Positions 1 through 10,818 of a stretch of 64,000 nucleotides of DNA are shown in pieces. Source of the DNA: Absidia repens (lineage: Eukaryota > Mucoromycota > Mucoromycetes > Mucorales > Cunninghamellaceae); NCBI GenBank assembly GCA_002105175.1, contig MCGE01000023.1, positions 353,501-417,500 on the forward strand, read 5' to 3'. The translations under genes and the position numbers were made by a program. The notes under the pieces are model-generated. The model was not told the DNA's origin and searched no databases. It saw only the letters and a list, made by a program, of their open reading frames with translations. The number at the start of each line of letters is the position of its first letter. Position 1 is the stretch's first letter.

Positions 1-539
1 ACATTTGGTAGAAAAAGGAACACGTTATAAAAAATAAGGGATACAGTATAACAGATATGGTTTTTATTGAATGAAATGACAGCGGGTTTTTAAAGTAAAG
101 GTATGGGAAGCGGATGTTGGAATAATAAATTTCTATGATGATAGATGATTGTAGATGATAATGGATTATTGGTGGAGTCCGAGATGAGGGAGTAAAATAA
201 TGTATTATCGAATAGATGGATGATTAATCTTTGATATTTATTGTAGACCAAATGAAACATAGCCAGTGTAAAGGTGTGCTAGGAGTGACAAGGTACAATT
301 GTTGAGTCGTGATGGATAACTGCGTACTTGATATGTGCGGATGATGACTAATGACATATACGACATAAACTATTCTACAGGCTATTCTACTGTTGTAAGA
401 TGTACTGAAGCGTAGAGGCGCGTTATTATTGCTGTAGGCTTTCCAGATTTTGTTTTTTCTTTGTTGACGTATTTCCAGTTTTTTTTTTTCGTTGGTAGAC
501 CCCTAGATTTTTTTGTGACGGGATTAAAAATAAACCCCC

Positions 540-880
540 ACACAGCCTTAATTTTTTAAGCGGCATTTCCCATTTTCTCTCTTTCTTTCTCTTTCTTTCA
601 CTTTTTTTAAGAAAAAGAAAAATTTATTTTTTCTTCACTGTTTTTGGCTCGTTATGGACCTGGTGATTTTGGTTTTCTGACCTTGGCTTTCTGTTAGGAC
701 TAGTTTAGAAGGGTTTCAGAAAAGGGATTACAAGAAACATGGGGAACCCCTTTCATTTTGATTCTAGGATCTTGGGGGTGTCGTATTAGCTTACTGTAGT
801 TTGTCCTTTTCTTCAATAAAACATATCTCTGATTCAATAAAATTTGTCTTTGCTTCAATTAAACTTGTCTTCTTCAATGA
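540..880 (-). repeat. Dispersed repeat R1, copy 1 (inverted)
   Basis: The segment contains, in reverse complement, the R1 core seen at eight other places. Its landmarks are GACTAGTTTAGAAGGGTTT, GGGATTACAAGA, CCCTTTCATTTTG and ATTAGCTTA. The pyrimidine-rich block at about 570-640 matches the GA-rich tail of the other copies. The outer part, with repeated TTCAATAAAA words, corresponds to the TTTTATTGAA words at the left end of forward copies. No open reading frame of note is present. Confidence 0.8.
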
Positions 881-908
881 TGTGTGTTAAATGTCATTAC
901 AAGTTTGC

Positions 909-1077
909 CGATCCCTCTTAGAAATCCCTCTTAGAAATCCCTCCTAGAGATCCCTTCTGGAGATCCCTCCTAGAGATCCCTTCTGGAGATCCCTCCTAGA
1001 GATCCCTCCTAGAGATCCCTCTTACAAATACCTCTTACAAATACCTCTTACAAATACCTCTTACAAATCCCTCTTAG
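909..1077. repeat. 13-bp minisatellite, 13 tandem copies
   Basis: Thirteen consecutive 13-base units can be laid out by eye, with a consensus close to AAATCCCTCTTAG. The units fall into subtypes: AAATCCCTC(T/C)TAG at the left, AGATCCCT(C/T)CTRG in the middle and AAATACCTCTTAC at the right. Variants are clustered, and a two-unit pattern alternates in the middle, so the array appears to have grown by local duplication. It begins just outside an inverted R1 copy and is followed by a (TA)n run at about 1130-1152. It does not look coding. Confidence 0.93.
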
Positions 1078-2940
1078 TGATTCCATCGTAGATGTTGTAT
1101 ACCAACACATTCACCTATCATTCCATCTAATATATATATATATATATATATATTCATATTTATCCGTACACCTTAGTTCATGCATATGCGATCATTCCAT
1201 GATTCGTAATTCAGACCCCGAATCACCACTACACAAATTCCAATCATATTCATCACCGCTATTTTTACATGCCCACATACCATCTGTTGTATTTGTGATA
1301 CCCAAACCTATTTCCCATCTTCCACATCTTTATTTATTTATACCCCACTCCGCATTTCTTCATTTTGACATTTTGACAAGTACTACCCTATACCTTATTT
1401 ATTCATACTTCATCACCCGCTAAATTACTTCCCCAACATCACTTCAGATTATCCCAATTTGTAACCATTTCATTGTGACTCACTTAGCTATAGAAAAAGG
1501 TATAAATATGACATGTTTGAATATTAAATAAAACGAGCAACCAATTGTATCACTTATTTACCTTTATGTTTATTTCACCATCACATCAGTATAAATAAGA
1601 CGATACATTTGAATAGAAATAAAAAATGATCCAAAAGTTTCAAAATACTTGATAACAAGTCTTATTCCATTCAATAATATAACAGTAGAGATCTCTTTTT
1701 TATACATCTCTCCTTCTTGAGGCCCTTTGGTTTATCTGAAACCAAACCATATATATTTTTTTTTTTTCAGAAGCATACTATGATGAGCAAAAAAAAAAAA
1801 AAAAAAAAAAAAATAGACTCATGTAGTTGTTGTGTACCTCCCACATTTACCAAACCAACCATCAATATACTACACTATACTATATTGGACTACTTTTCTT
1901 TTTGCATACAATTTGTAATGATAATATTTTACAACCTAATTTTCACATATAGGTAGCTAACTATTTTATTTTACTTCCAACTACATTTTTTCCATCACCC
2001 TCTTATTTATCCCCTAACATCTTCTACTGCTCCAACCCTCATCACCATTAGCGTTTTTGCTTTCTATTCATCTTTTACTAGCATCCCCGTCAATTGGAAC
2101 ATTCCACCAATTTATTACAGTATAGAAAGATGAATCAAATCAAACTCATTCAATTATCTCCGTTCAATTGTCATCATTCGAATCAAACACTGTTATCATA
2201 AGATCCACTTGTCTTTTTTAGTGTCCCTTTTTTATATATCTTACTATATAATTTCTTGTATCCTCATCAGGTATTATTTTGGTTGTCACGCCATCACTGT
2301 CGAATCCTTATTTTCTCTTTCTGAAATGTAATAGGATACAAACTTGAATATCGTATAGAAAATACCGTAGAGTACAGTACAGTACTTTATAGTATATACC
2401 AATCAGGCTAAATATTTTGGATGTATTTTGCTTGAGGAAGTGCTAAAAAGATGGTTTCATTTATAATCGTGGATTGCACAAGGGTTCGCCATAATACAAA
2501 ATGTGTATTTATCTTAGAGCCACAGCCAATATTACGCGACCTCGGATTATGGACACTAAGTGGTATACCGAGGATGAAATAGACGGAATTTCCGGAGAAA
2601 AAAGTTCAATGTTTGGTACCCTTGAAATATTTTCAGAGGGAATCGAATGTCTGCTTATGTACAAGATTTTTTTTAGATATCAAGTTACAATCAGTTACGT
2701 AGTGTAGGTAAAACCAGTATAGTTTGGTCTAATGCAGCTTAGTATTGACCGTTATTGCCTATTATGTTTAAGAAACCCAAAAATAATTGAACTTTAATAT
2801 GACAAAGTAGAGGTATGACATACGCACAGGGGAACAAGAGCTGGTTGGTATGCTATATAATCTATTCCGGGAGTGGTTTGATCGTAAAGACGATAGTAAA
2901 ATGAAAGGGAATATGGTACACAGGATATATGAGGGTCAGT
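1078..2940. other. Gene-poor AT-rich stretch
   Basis: I see no supportable gene here. Contents are a (TA)n run near 1130-1152, a poly(A) run near 1790-1813, and a cluster of GTAC-containing words near 2368-2392. Short ORFs such as those at 1199-1423 and 2501-2707 are low-complexity or show no recognisable motif, no splice partners and no codon structure that I would trust. Confidence 0.5.
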
Positions 2941-2949
2941 GCTTTAAAA

Positions 2950-3480
2950 ATAAAAAGACATATTTTATTGTAGCATAAGCAAGTATAAACTGAAATTGGT
3001 CACCACTAATATTTATGGATTTACTTTAGAAGACAAACAAAACTTTTGACAGAGGCTAATGTGTAAACAGGAAGACATATTTTATTTATATGTAGGGATA
3101 TAATTATAGCAACTAACACTAAGCTGAATCAATGGCGTCTTGAAACGATAGCACTACTCTAAGATGAAAACTAATCTAAAGTATATGATAGCACTACTCT
3201 AAGATGACAACTAATCTAAATATATGATAGCACTATAAGATGAAAACTAATCTACAGTTGGTCCAATTCACGAATCCAAAATGAAAGAGTTTCCCCATAT
3301 ATGTTGGTATTGCATTTTTCAAAATGCACCTGACTCAAGTTCTAACACTAATCCAAGATCACCCTGTGCTTCGTTGGGGATTTCGTTGACGATGAAGTTC
3401 CAAAGCAAAAAAAAAAAAAAAAAAAAATTAAGAACCTTGATATATGGAGATTTCTCAGTCGGGCATTAAATTTTGCAAAA
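2950..3480 (+). repeat. Dispersed repeat R1, copy 2, with internal 40-bp tandem array
   Basis: Forward-oriented R1 copy. The landmarks AAGACATATTTTATT, CTAACACTAAGCTGAAT, ATCCAAAATGAAAGAGTTTC and CTAACACTAATCCAAGATCAC appear in the same order as in the other copies. A three-unit tandem array (3147-3257) interrupts the usual spacing, and a poly(A) run sits near 3408-3427. The copy ends close to the 3' end of the flavodoxin-like gene on the other strand, so that gene's terminator may lie in the repeat. Confidence 0.75.
3147..3257. repeat. 40-bp tandem array, three units
   Basis: Units of about 40, 39 and 32 bases each start GATAGCACTA and contain AAGATGAMAACTAATCTA. The third unit has lost about six bases after the start. 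The array is not seen in the other R1 copies, so it is a secondary expansion private to this copy. Confidence 0.9.
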
Positions 3481-3526
3481 GGCAGTTTGTGGTGCGGTAA
3501 ATTTATTAAGTGATGTGAATGCGAAG

Positions 3527-5193
3527 TCAATCCAATTCATTACTATTACCACAGCAAAGCCATGTATATATTTTTTTCTTGTGCGTCGGCTGGGTAATGT
3601 TTTCTGTTTGTTGCAATGATTGTTCATTCCTTCTTTCATTGTCCAAAGGGTTCTCACGTACCGAATTTCCAGAAGTCCTCGGTGTCGGTTCCGCGTCCTT
3701 CGTCGCGTGAGAAGGCTGTGATTGTTGTTGGCTATTAGTGATATCAGATGGAGCTGCTCCCTGTGTCTCAGTAGCTGAGCTAGAATGGTTTTTCGGTACT
3801 CCTGATGACTCGCTTGATAAAGCATCCATCACAGACCCATAGAAGCTGTCGTCTCCGGCATATACATTGTCACTACGAGGACCTGTTTCCAATGTTCGCC
3901 CTGGTTCATCACTGCTGCCTTTTTTTGCGGCATCAATGGCTGAAGCTACCAGACCAGACCCTCCAGCTGCTGCTGCTACAGCCCCTGCCGTTGCTCCAAT
4001 AGTAACTGATGGAACTGGGTTTTCCCGACCTGAGTCAGGCACGTTATTGACTTCGACCTTTTCTGAAATTTTATTAGTTTGTTGTCTTTTTAATCCCCGA
4101 TGATAGGTTGTCAGAATGTTGCCAAAATTTTCGCCTTGGTTGAGGGCTAAATCCAATTCTTCTTTAATGGGCTGACGAGACCCATCTCCATTGGCAATTG
4201 TTGTGGATCCATAAGGTGTTCCACCTATTACCTTTGAATTGTCAAAGAGAGCCTGCCAGTAGATATATAAATAAATAAAGTGTGAAATTTAATGTATTTT
4301 CAATTGATGGTTTAAACCTACCGGATTTGGATATCCGAAAGAAATATAATTAATGCCATGATGCACTAGATAACTGACGGCCGTCAAAGCCGTTCTATTT
4401 TTACAAGGAAAAGATGACTGATTGAGTGAGATAATTTTCAATAACAACCCTACTATTGAATTTTATATGTTTACGTTTCCTAAAAGAAAAGAAAAATTAA
4501 TATAAAATAAGTCAAGCCTAGAGATCAATTTTTTTTTATAATGTCATACCGAGCCGCCATGCGAGGACGCTGTTGAAATAAAAAAGCCAGCAAATTTATG
4601 TGCTAATCCGTTTTTGGCCCATAACTAGAGAAAAGTAAGCATTAGTATAATGTTACATTCATTATCCTAAAAACGTACACTTCCTGTGGCATCTAGTAAG
4701 CTTTTTTTTTTTTATGAAAGAAAATATGAGTGAACAGCGAGATTTGAATATCAAAATTGCATTGAATTTACGTTTTGACTTGCGTAGGAAACATCCCAAA
4801 GCGAGTAGGAAGACCTGTAAAGGAACATGTGAGATTACCTATCGTAAATGTTTATGTTATAAGGTATAGTTTACCAAACAGGAACCCATCTGCTTCGGCC
4901 AATTGAGCTGCGGTAATGATGGGAAGATCGGGCCTATCTGGGGCTCTTAGCTTATCGAGGATATCATTTGATAATGTTTCTTCTACCTGAAATATTTTAA
5001 CGTCACATCCGCCCGCTTCCGCGCCTAAAATATAAAATAAAAGTGACAACGGAGACAATCAATATTGCATAAAATGATCATATTGATGTTTACAAAGTAT
5101 TATACCCTTTGCAATCTCAGTGGCGAGTTTATAGACATGATGATAAAGACTGTAGAGTACAATATACAGTTTTGGCTTTTGGTCATCATCCAT
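3527..5193 (-). CDS. Flavodoxin-like NAD(P)H:quinone oxidoreductase, WrbA/Pst2/Ycp4 family, long C-terminal tail
   Basis: The start chosen at 5193 opens with [20 protein letters not shown], the family's first beta strand and phosphate-binding loop. Clear GT-AG introns follow; exons run 5193-5106, 5024-4875, 4814-4772, then three or more short exons and the last exon of about 240 codons ending at 3527. Family blocks in order are [15 protein letters not shown] joined to [40 protein letters not shown] and [14 protein letters not shown]. Members bind FMN and reduce quinones by two electrons. The enzyme domain takes about 200 residues. A further 190 or so residues are Ala/Gly/Ser-rich and disordered, ending [17 protein letters not shown]. 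Yeast Ycp4 is known to be membrane-tethered by palmitoylation; the Cys-Cys pair near the end suggests lipid anchoring here (inference). It is divergent from PEX13, 594 bases away. Confidence 0.9.
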
Positions 5194-5787
5194 TTTGTGT
5201 TCGGTTCAATATAAAAGAAAATAAAAATAAAAAAAAAAGTGCAGATTTCGTTGCGCCAGCCTAGTTTTTTCGTTCGGCTTCCCATGTTTTGTTTATTTTT
5301 TCTTTATTTGCTTGCACTTGTCTAGATAAAAAAAATTCAAGTATCCTAGGCGAAAATTGGCATATCTAGGAAAATATTTAAAAGCTCGTATGATATGCAC
5401 ACAGCCAAGATATTGCAACATGTACAGTACAATGTAGTACAGTGCTATTGATAAGCCATACCGTCTTTTCTCTAATAAATAATGCTCCGGGAGTACACGA
5501 CGCCTGTTAAGTAACAGTACAAAGCATATTGAACAATTGATATTTTCCAGTATGCAAAAAGTGATCTTTATTAGGGGCCAGCGTATGGTTCATGTCAAAC
5601 TGGAAACCAATCAGCACTAAGAATGAGGTATAATTTTTGTCTCCGCTACTTGGTCATGACAAATCACAATTTTTAATGGGAACGTATTTCAGTCCCATTT
5701 TTTTTTCCCTTCACTCTTTTTATTAAACCTTCCCCTATTATAAAATCCTTACCTCACTTAACTCGACTTTCCATCATTTAAAGCATA
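5194..5787. promoter_or_regulatory. Divergent promoter region, flavodoxin gene / PEX13
   Basis: The start codons of the flavodoxin-like gene (minus) and PEX13 (plus) face away from each other across 594 bases. The interval has a run of GTAC words near 5419-5446 (TGTACAGTACAATGTAGTAC) and a short TATTATAAAAT element about 45 bases before the PEX13 start. No gene is visible inside. Shared regulation is inferred from arrangement only. Confidence 0.5.
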
Positions 5788-7150
5788 ATGCCCTCTCCTC
5801 CAAAACCTTGGGAAGTCAACAACGGAACAACAACAGCAACCAATGTCACTAGTCCGTCAGCTGCCATTGCAGCAACAACAACAACGAACGATACTAATAC
5901 TCCTCCTATACCCGATCGTTCTACAACTTCAATGACAACAATGAATCGACCTGGAGGTAAGTATAGATCATAGAAAAGATGACTATCCGTACATATATAT
6001 TTTTTTTTATCTTTCGATCTTGACCATTTTTATCTTTTTATATTCTCCATATTTTTTTTTAGCATATGGAACTTCAGGGTATGGACAAACTGGGTATGGA
6101 ACTACGGGGTATGGCTCAGCAGGATATGGCATGGGTAGCTATGGATCATCTTACGGTGGATACGGCTCATCTTACGGTGGATACGGCTCATCCTATGGTG
6201 GCATGGGCAGTCGATACGGCGGCTACGGAAGTTACGGTGGTATGGGTTCAGGCTATGGAATGGGTGGCTATGGCGGTGGCATGTATGGGGGCATGAATGG
6301 CTACAACCGATTTGGTAATCGAATGGGTGGTATGGGTGGACCTGAAGAACCTGGATTAACTCAACAAATGGAAATGGGAACTCGAGCAACCTTCGAAGTT
6401 GTTGAACAAATTGTTGGCGCCTTTGGTGGATTTGCGCAAATGCTAGATTCAACATTTATGGCGACACATTCTAGTTTTATGGCCATGGTTGGGGTGGCTG
6501 AACAATTGGGTCATTTGAAATCTTACCTTGGTCAGGTCTTTAGTATTTTTGCATTATACCGTCTTGTCAAGAAACTCTTTAGTAAGGTGACTGGTCAGAC
6601 AGATCCCGGAAAACCAATGGAAATGAATTTGCTCGAGTTCCAACGGTTTGAACAAGCTGCTGCTACTGCTACACCCAAGATGTCCCGCAAACCTCTATTG
6701 ATATTTTTTGCCATGGTGGTGGGACTTCCTTATTTGATGCATAAATTGATCCAACGTGTCTCCTCGAACCAACAACTACAACAGCAACATATGAATCAAC
6801 AACAGCAACAATTGGCTGGTATGCCTGCTGGTGCAGGTCAAATTGATCCCGCCAAACTGGAATTTGCTCGCGCTACTTACGACTTTACAGCAGAATCTCC
6901 TATGGAACTCAACTTGAAGAAGGGTGACATTGTGGCTATTTTATCGAAAACAGAACCTACGACAAATGCGACAAGCCAATGGTGGCGCGGAAGACTTCGC
7001 GATGGAACCATGGGGATGTTCCCTGCCAACTACGTCGAAATTGTACAAAAAGGACCAGCTGGGGATAGTTCATCACAAGCATCGCCATCACCACCAGCGC
7101 CACCACCTCAGCAGCAATCTATGGATTCTATTTCCCTGAATACATCATAA
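5788..7150 (+). CDS. PEX13: Peroxisomal membrane docking protein peroxin-13
   Basis: Two exons (5788-5956 and 6063-7150, phase 1 junction giving RPG-AYGTSGYG) encode about 418 residues. The order of parts is that of Pex13: a Thr/Pro-rich N-terminus, a Gly/Tyr/Ser/Met-rich segment with repeated SYGGYGS-like units, a conserved helical region (MEMGTRATFEVVEQIVGAFG, then LGHLKSYLGQVFSIFALYRL), a hydrophobic membrane segment at LLIFFAMVVGLPYLM, a Gln-rich linker, and a C-terminal SH3 domain (ARATYDFTAESPMELNLKKG, then SQWWRGRLRDGTMGMFPANYVEIV). Pex13 forms the peroxisomal import docking site with Pex14, and its SH3 domain binds Pex14 and Pex5. The Tyr-Gly segment is encoded by near-perfect 21-base DNA repeats near 6147-6205. 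AATAAA lies at 7300. Confidence 0.97.
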
Positions 7151-7544
7151 AATCACTTTGTTAGCTCCTTTTTATTATTTTATTTATTGTTTACTTTTTT
7201 ACTTTACATTATGTTTTATTCCCTTGTCTCATCCTGTCAAAGCTAGCATAGTTTTCCCCCATATTTATCCTCTGAGCTTTCATCTTTGTAAATTTTATAA
7301 ATAAATTCCACTATTCCTTTTTATTATTTTATCTTTATGCTTTTGGAATGATCAATTACTAATGAAATATGAAGTGTTTACAGAACAGGACAATGTGGGT
7401 TACCATCGAAGGCGAATTATACTGGGCGAATATGCCGTTACTCATCAGAATGGATTCATTTTTAAAGGCCGATTCAAATTGTCAGCTTTAAAACACCTTT
7501 TTCTTTGCTTTTTCTTTTATTAATTTTTTTATTATCTTTTACCC
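7151..7544. promoter_or_regulatory. PEX13 3' region and SDR gene promoter
   Basis: The interval holds the PEX13 3' untranslated region, with AATAAA at 7300-7305, and the promoter of the short-chain reductase gene. A T-rich stretch lies at about 7497-7540 immediately before the ATG. No separate gene is seen. Confidence 0.5.
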
Positions 7545-8801
7545 ATGGATATCAATCAACTCTTTGACGTTAAAGACAAGGTTGTCCTTGTTACTGGTGG
7601 TGGCCGTGGGTAAGATAAAATCATAAAAGAACTTCTGAATTGTATATATCATACTAGTCCACTAACTTTTTTTTTTTTTTTTTTCTTCAAGGATTGGCCT
7701 TATGATTGCTACTGTAAATATATATATATATATATATATTTTGCTCAGACGATTGTGTTTACTAACACTTAATTATGTTTGTTTGCTTATAGGGATTTGT
7801 ATCAGCTGGTGCCAAAGTGTATATTTCTTCTAGAACAGCTACCGTATGTGACAAGGTAAGTCATCAAAAGTGAAATACTGAGATATGATTCTTCACTTGA
7901 ACTAATACCTTTATCATTGCTACTAAAACAATTAGGTTGCGGAGGAACTCACTAGCCAAGGACCAGGCCAATGTATCTCAATTCCTGCTGATTTGTCATC
8001 CCTAGAAGAGTGCCGGCGGTTAGCCCAAGAATTATCGAAGCGGGAAGATCGTAAGTAAAAGGCCATCCAGGCACATTTATATGACGGGTTATTTAATACA
8101 TTAAATATTTATTTACTTTTTAAATTCTTGCTGCATAGATCTTGATGTAATTGTGAACAACTCTGGAACAAATTATAACGAATCTGTTGAAGATTATCCA
8201 GATGATGCCTTCCAAAAGGTTTTGAATCTCAATTTGACACGTATTTTTAGCTTGAGTCAAGCGTAAGTATTCCTTGATCCTTTCTTTATGCTCGATTCAT
8301 ACTCACTGTTCTCATTATAGATGTTTACCATTATTGAAATCCAAAGCCTCGGCTGATGCTCCTAGCCGTATTATCAACATTGGATCGATCGGTAAAATAG
8401 AGCCCAAATATCTATACAACCTTCCCCGTAAAAAAAGTTGGTTAAATAACCTCTTTCTACAATTTTTTTTATTAGATGGTCTTCGTGCCCCCCCTCAAAC
8501 TACTTTTGCTTATTCGGCATCAAAGAGCGGACTTCACCATCTTACAAGACATCTGGCTTCTGTTCTTGCTGATGATCACATTCTTTGCAATACCATTGCT
8601 CCTGGCGCCTTTAGATCAAAGATGATGAAGGCTACCCTCGATGCTTTTGAAGAAGTCATAAAAAGTAAGATACCTGTTGGTCGCATTGGTACTCCTGAAG
8701 ATATTGCTGGGACTGTTTTGTTCTTGTCATCCCGTGCTGGACAATACGTCACTGGTGCCACTATTGTCGTTGATGGTGGTGTTTTGGTCTCAAAGCTGTA
8801 G
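7545..8801 (+). CDS. Short-chain dehydrogenase/reductase (SDR), RhlG/3-oxoacyl-reductase-like
   Basis: The start at 7545 gives MDINQLFDVKDKVVLVTGGG. Splicing at 7609/7692 restores the TGGGRGIG nucleotide-binding loop. Further short exons are joined with consistent phases, and the last ends at 8801, giving roughly 265-270 residues. SDR hallmarks in order are TGGGRGIG near residue 17, DVIVNNSGTN (the NNAG motif), RIINIGSI with the catalytic Ser, YSASKSGLHHL with the catalytic YxxxK, and APGAFRSKM. The end GQYVTGATIVVDGGVL is the usual SDR C-terminal block. The intron before the DGLRAPP segment has a T-rich 3' end. The substrate cannot be read from the sequence. Fungal proteins of this kind are often labelled rhamnolipid 3-oxoacyl-reductase-like, which should be taken as family resemblance only. 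Confidence 0.92.
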
Positions 8802-8892
8802 TTATAGTTATCGTTTAGCTTTTAGTATCACTGCAATCTTCCTTATAGATCATTTATTCTTCATCTCTTTCCTTTTTCTTTTTTTTTTTATA

Positions 8893-8898
8893 AATAAA
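8893..8898 (+). terminator. Polyadenylation signal AATAAA of the SDR gene
   Basis: AATAAA lies 92 bases after the SDR stop codon, preceded by a T-rich run at about 8877-8889. Similar AATAAA words follow the UGT (20968), CapZ alpha (49178), TRM61 (54066) and ATP4 (60298) genes. Confidence 0.55.
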
Positions 8899-8899
8899 G

Positions 8900-9515
8900 G
8901 TGCACGGTGATGCTGATGATATTTTATTCAATTGAATTATGTGTAGTAGATGTTTTTGTGTATGATATATCAATTAATGATGGCTTGCTAAGCAATGCGT
9001 CGATGTGAGTGTGCATGTCAGCTCTATCATTAGACTGGCTACTTTGCACCAGGGATGTGCCTGCTTGTATCTGTATTTTATTTCAACTTTAGTTTAAGCT
9101 TTTTATTATTATCATTATTATATACCATGCAAAACATAATAATAACGGATTGGATATATACAATATGTTTACCCTGGCAATGGCTACACTGGTGGCATGA
9201 TCCATGCTGATTAATATGAATAATAGAGTGGAAACAAGACCACGTTTCAAACTAAATGACAGAACTATCAACAAGCCGCTACGCCTCTGGGGATGAGGTA
9301 AAGTAATCAAAGATAAGCTAGAAGTCAATGCAGAGTGTTATATAGAGGCCATTTCACTCACAACATGACCTACATTTACATAATTGATCGAAAAGGAATA
9401 TTACTATCTTTGATTGTTCGTGGTAGCAAAAATAGTTATGTGGAATAAATCAGAGAGCAAGAGCAATTAAAAAGCTCGTACAATAGCAACATCTTACACA
9501 ACACGATGTATCGGA
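8900..9515. other. Intergenic, diverged sequence left of R1 copy 3
   Basis: No gene is visible. The stretch shares loose similarity with the equivalent position left of other R1 copies (29.6-30.0 kb and 49.5-49.9 kb), so the repeat may once have been longer than the conserved core. The similarity is too weak to set boundaries by eye. Confidence 0.35.
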
Positions 9516-10112
9516 GGATTGTTAATAAAAAGGCATATTTTATTGAAACATAATGGCAGGTACTAAAACTAAAGAAGTTAATTGTAACAAGAAATCTAAT
9601 GACAAGACCTATGGGAGAAACCATGAGGGCGACTGATAATATATTTGAGACATGGTAGTAAAATGGTAGCTAACATGTTGTGCAAGGCTGAGAAAGACTA
9701 TGAATGGGTATCTTTTATTGAAGAATAACAGTAGTCAGCGCTACTCAAAAGGGTCTCTCGTAGAAGGCATAAAAGAGACTAAGGAGTAATTTTTTATTGA
9801 AGTATGTACAAAGACACATTTTATTGGGATATAGATACAAACTACTAACACTATATAAACTAATGAAGGCTCCAAAAAAAGCCAACTAATGGTGTCCCCT
9901 GATCCTAGATCCAAAATGAAAGGGTTTCCCCATGCATCTTGTAATCCCTGAGCTGAAAACCCTAAACTAGTGCTGACACTAATCTGACATCACCATAACC
10001 CCAAAGAAGTTGAATAGTAAAAAAAAAAAGAAGAAAAAGAAAAGAAAGAGAGGCAAAAACGAAAGTCCGGTATAAATAAACCTTCACGTGGGCGGGATTT
10101 GAAATGCTACTT
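9515..10112 (+). repeat. Dispersed repeat R1, copy 3
   Basis: One of the best-preserved copies. It has three spaced ATTTTATTGAA words (about 9535, 9710 and 9798). These are followed by ATAGATACAAACTA, CTAATGAAGGCTCC, GATCCAAAATGAAAGGGTTTCCCC, ATGCATCTTGTAATCCCTGA, a GA-rich tail (10020-10055) and the end block CACGTGGGCGGGATTTGAAA (from about 10086). Directly after the end block come two long T runs (about 10111-10122 and 10151-10177). Confidence 0.9.
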
Positions 10113-10177
10113 TTTTTTTTTTTTGGTGAATACAAACTAGGAAGCCGCACTTTTTTTTTTTTTTTTTTTTTTTTTTT

Positions 10178-10818
10178 GGTGTATCAAGGTATGAACTATG
10201 TATTATGCCATATACGACGATGGTTCCTCTGGCACTTGGATGGGGAGAATTGCTGGACAACCATCATCATTCCGTTAGTTGGCGTTCCTTGCGAACATAG
10301 TTTAATTAGAATTTACGTTTGACGTATTCCTATTTTAGAAATCAAATGCGATATAATTGATGACTATTTTCAACATCCCCAATTTATTCTAACATACCCA
10401 CATACCAACACATTAGCATCAATAAGACAAACAATTGAATATAAATAAATAATCATTCAAAATTTTTAACAATTGTTGATAACAAGCCTTTTCTTTATTC
10501 AAAAAATACATGCGACGTAAATAAACAAAGAGTGGGAGATGAAATGATTGATGTGGAAGGATTCATGACTATACTTCATAACATGTGTGATGAGAGTGTT
10601 TCAATGGACAGAAATGCAAGATGAATCAGTCGTTGACATACAACGAGATTCTCATTTATTGATAAAAACAAAAAACCCAGTAGAAGACTAGATAATGGCA
10701 TCGAAAAAATATGATATTTACAAACAAGTCAATAAAAAATGCGTAGATAAACCAAGAAAATATACTGTATATAAACTAAAATGAATATCTCTGTAAAATG
10801 ATAATGGGGATAATTAAA
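10178..10818. other. Intergenic, 3' side of the PIP 5-kinase gene
   Basis: Sequence between R1 copy 3 and the stop of the kinase gene. I see no reading frame with motifs, no RNA gene and no further repeat of note. Confidence 0.45.

Noticed and set aside
3147..3257. CRISPR-like reading of the 40-bp tandem array
   Set aside because: The units are contiguous without unique spacers and the genome is eukaryotic.
3805..4103. Leu/Pro-rich and Ala-rich ORFs antisense to the flavodoxin-like gene
   Set aside because: They are shadows of the Ala/Gly-rich last exon on the opposite strand.
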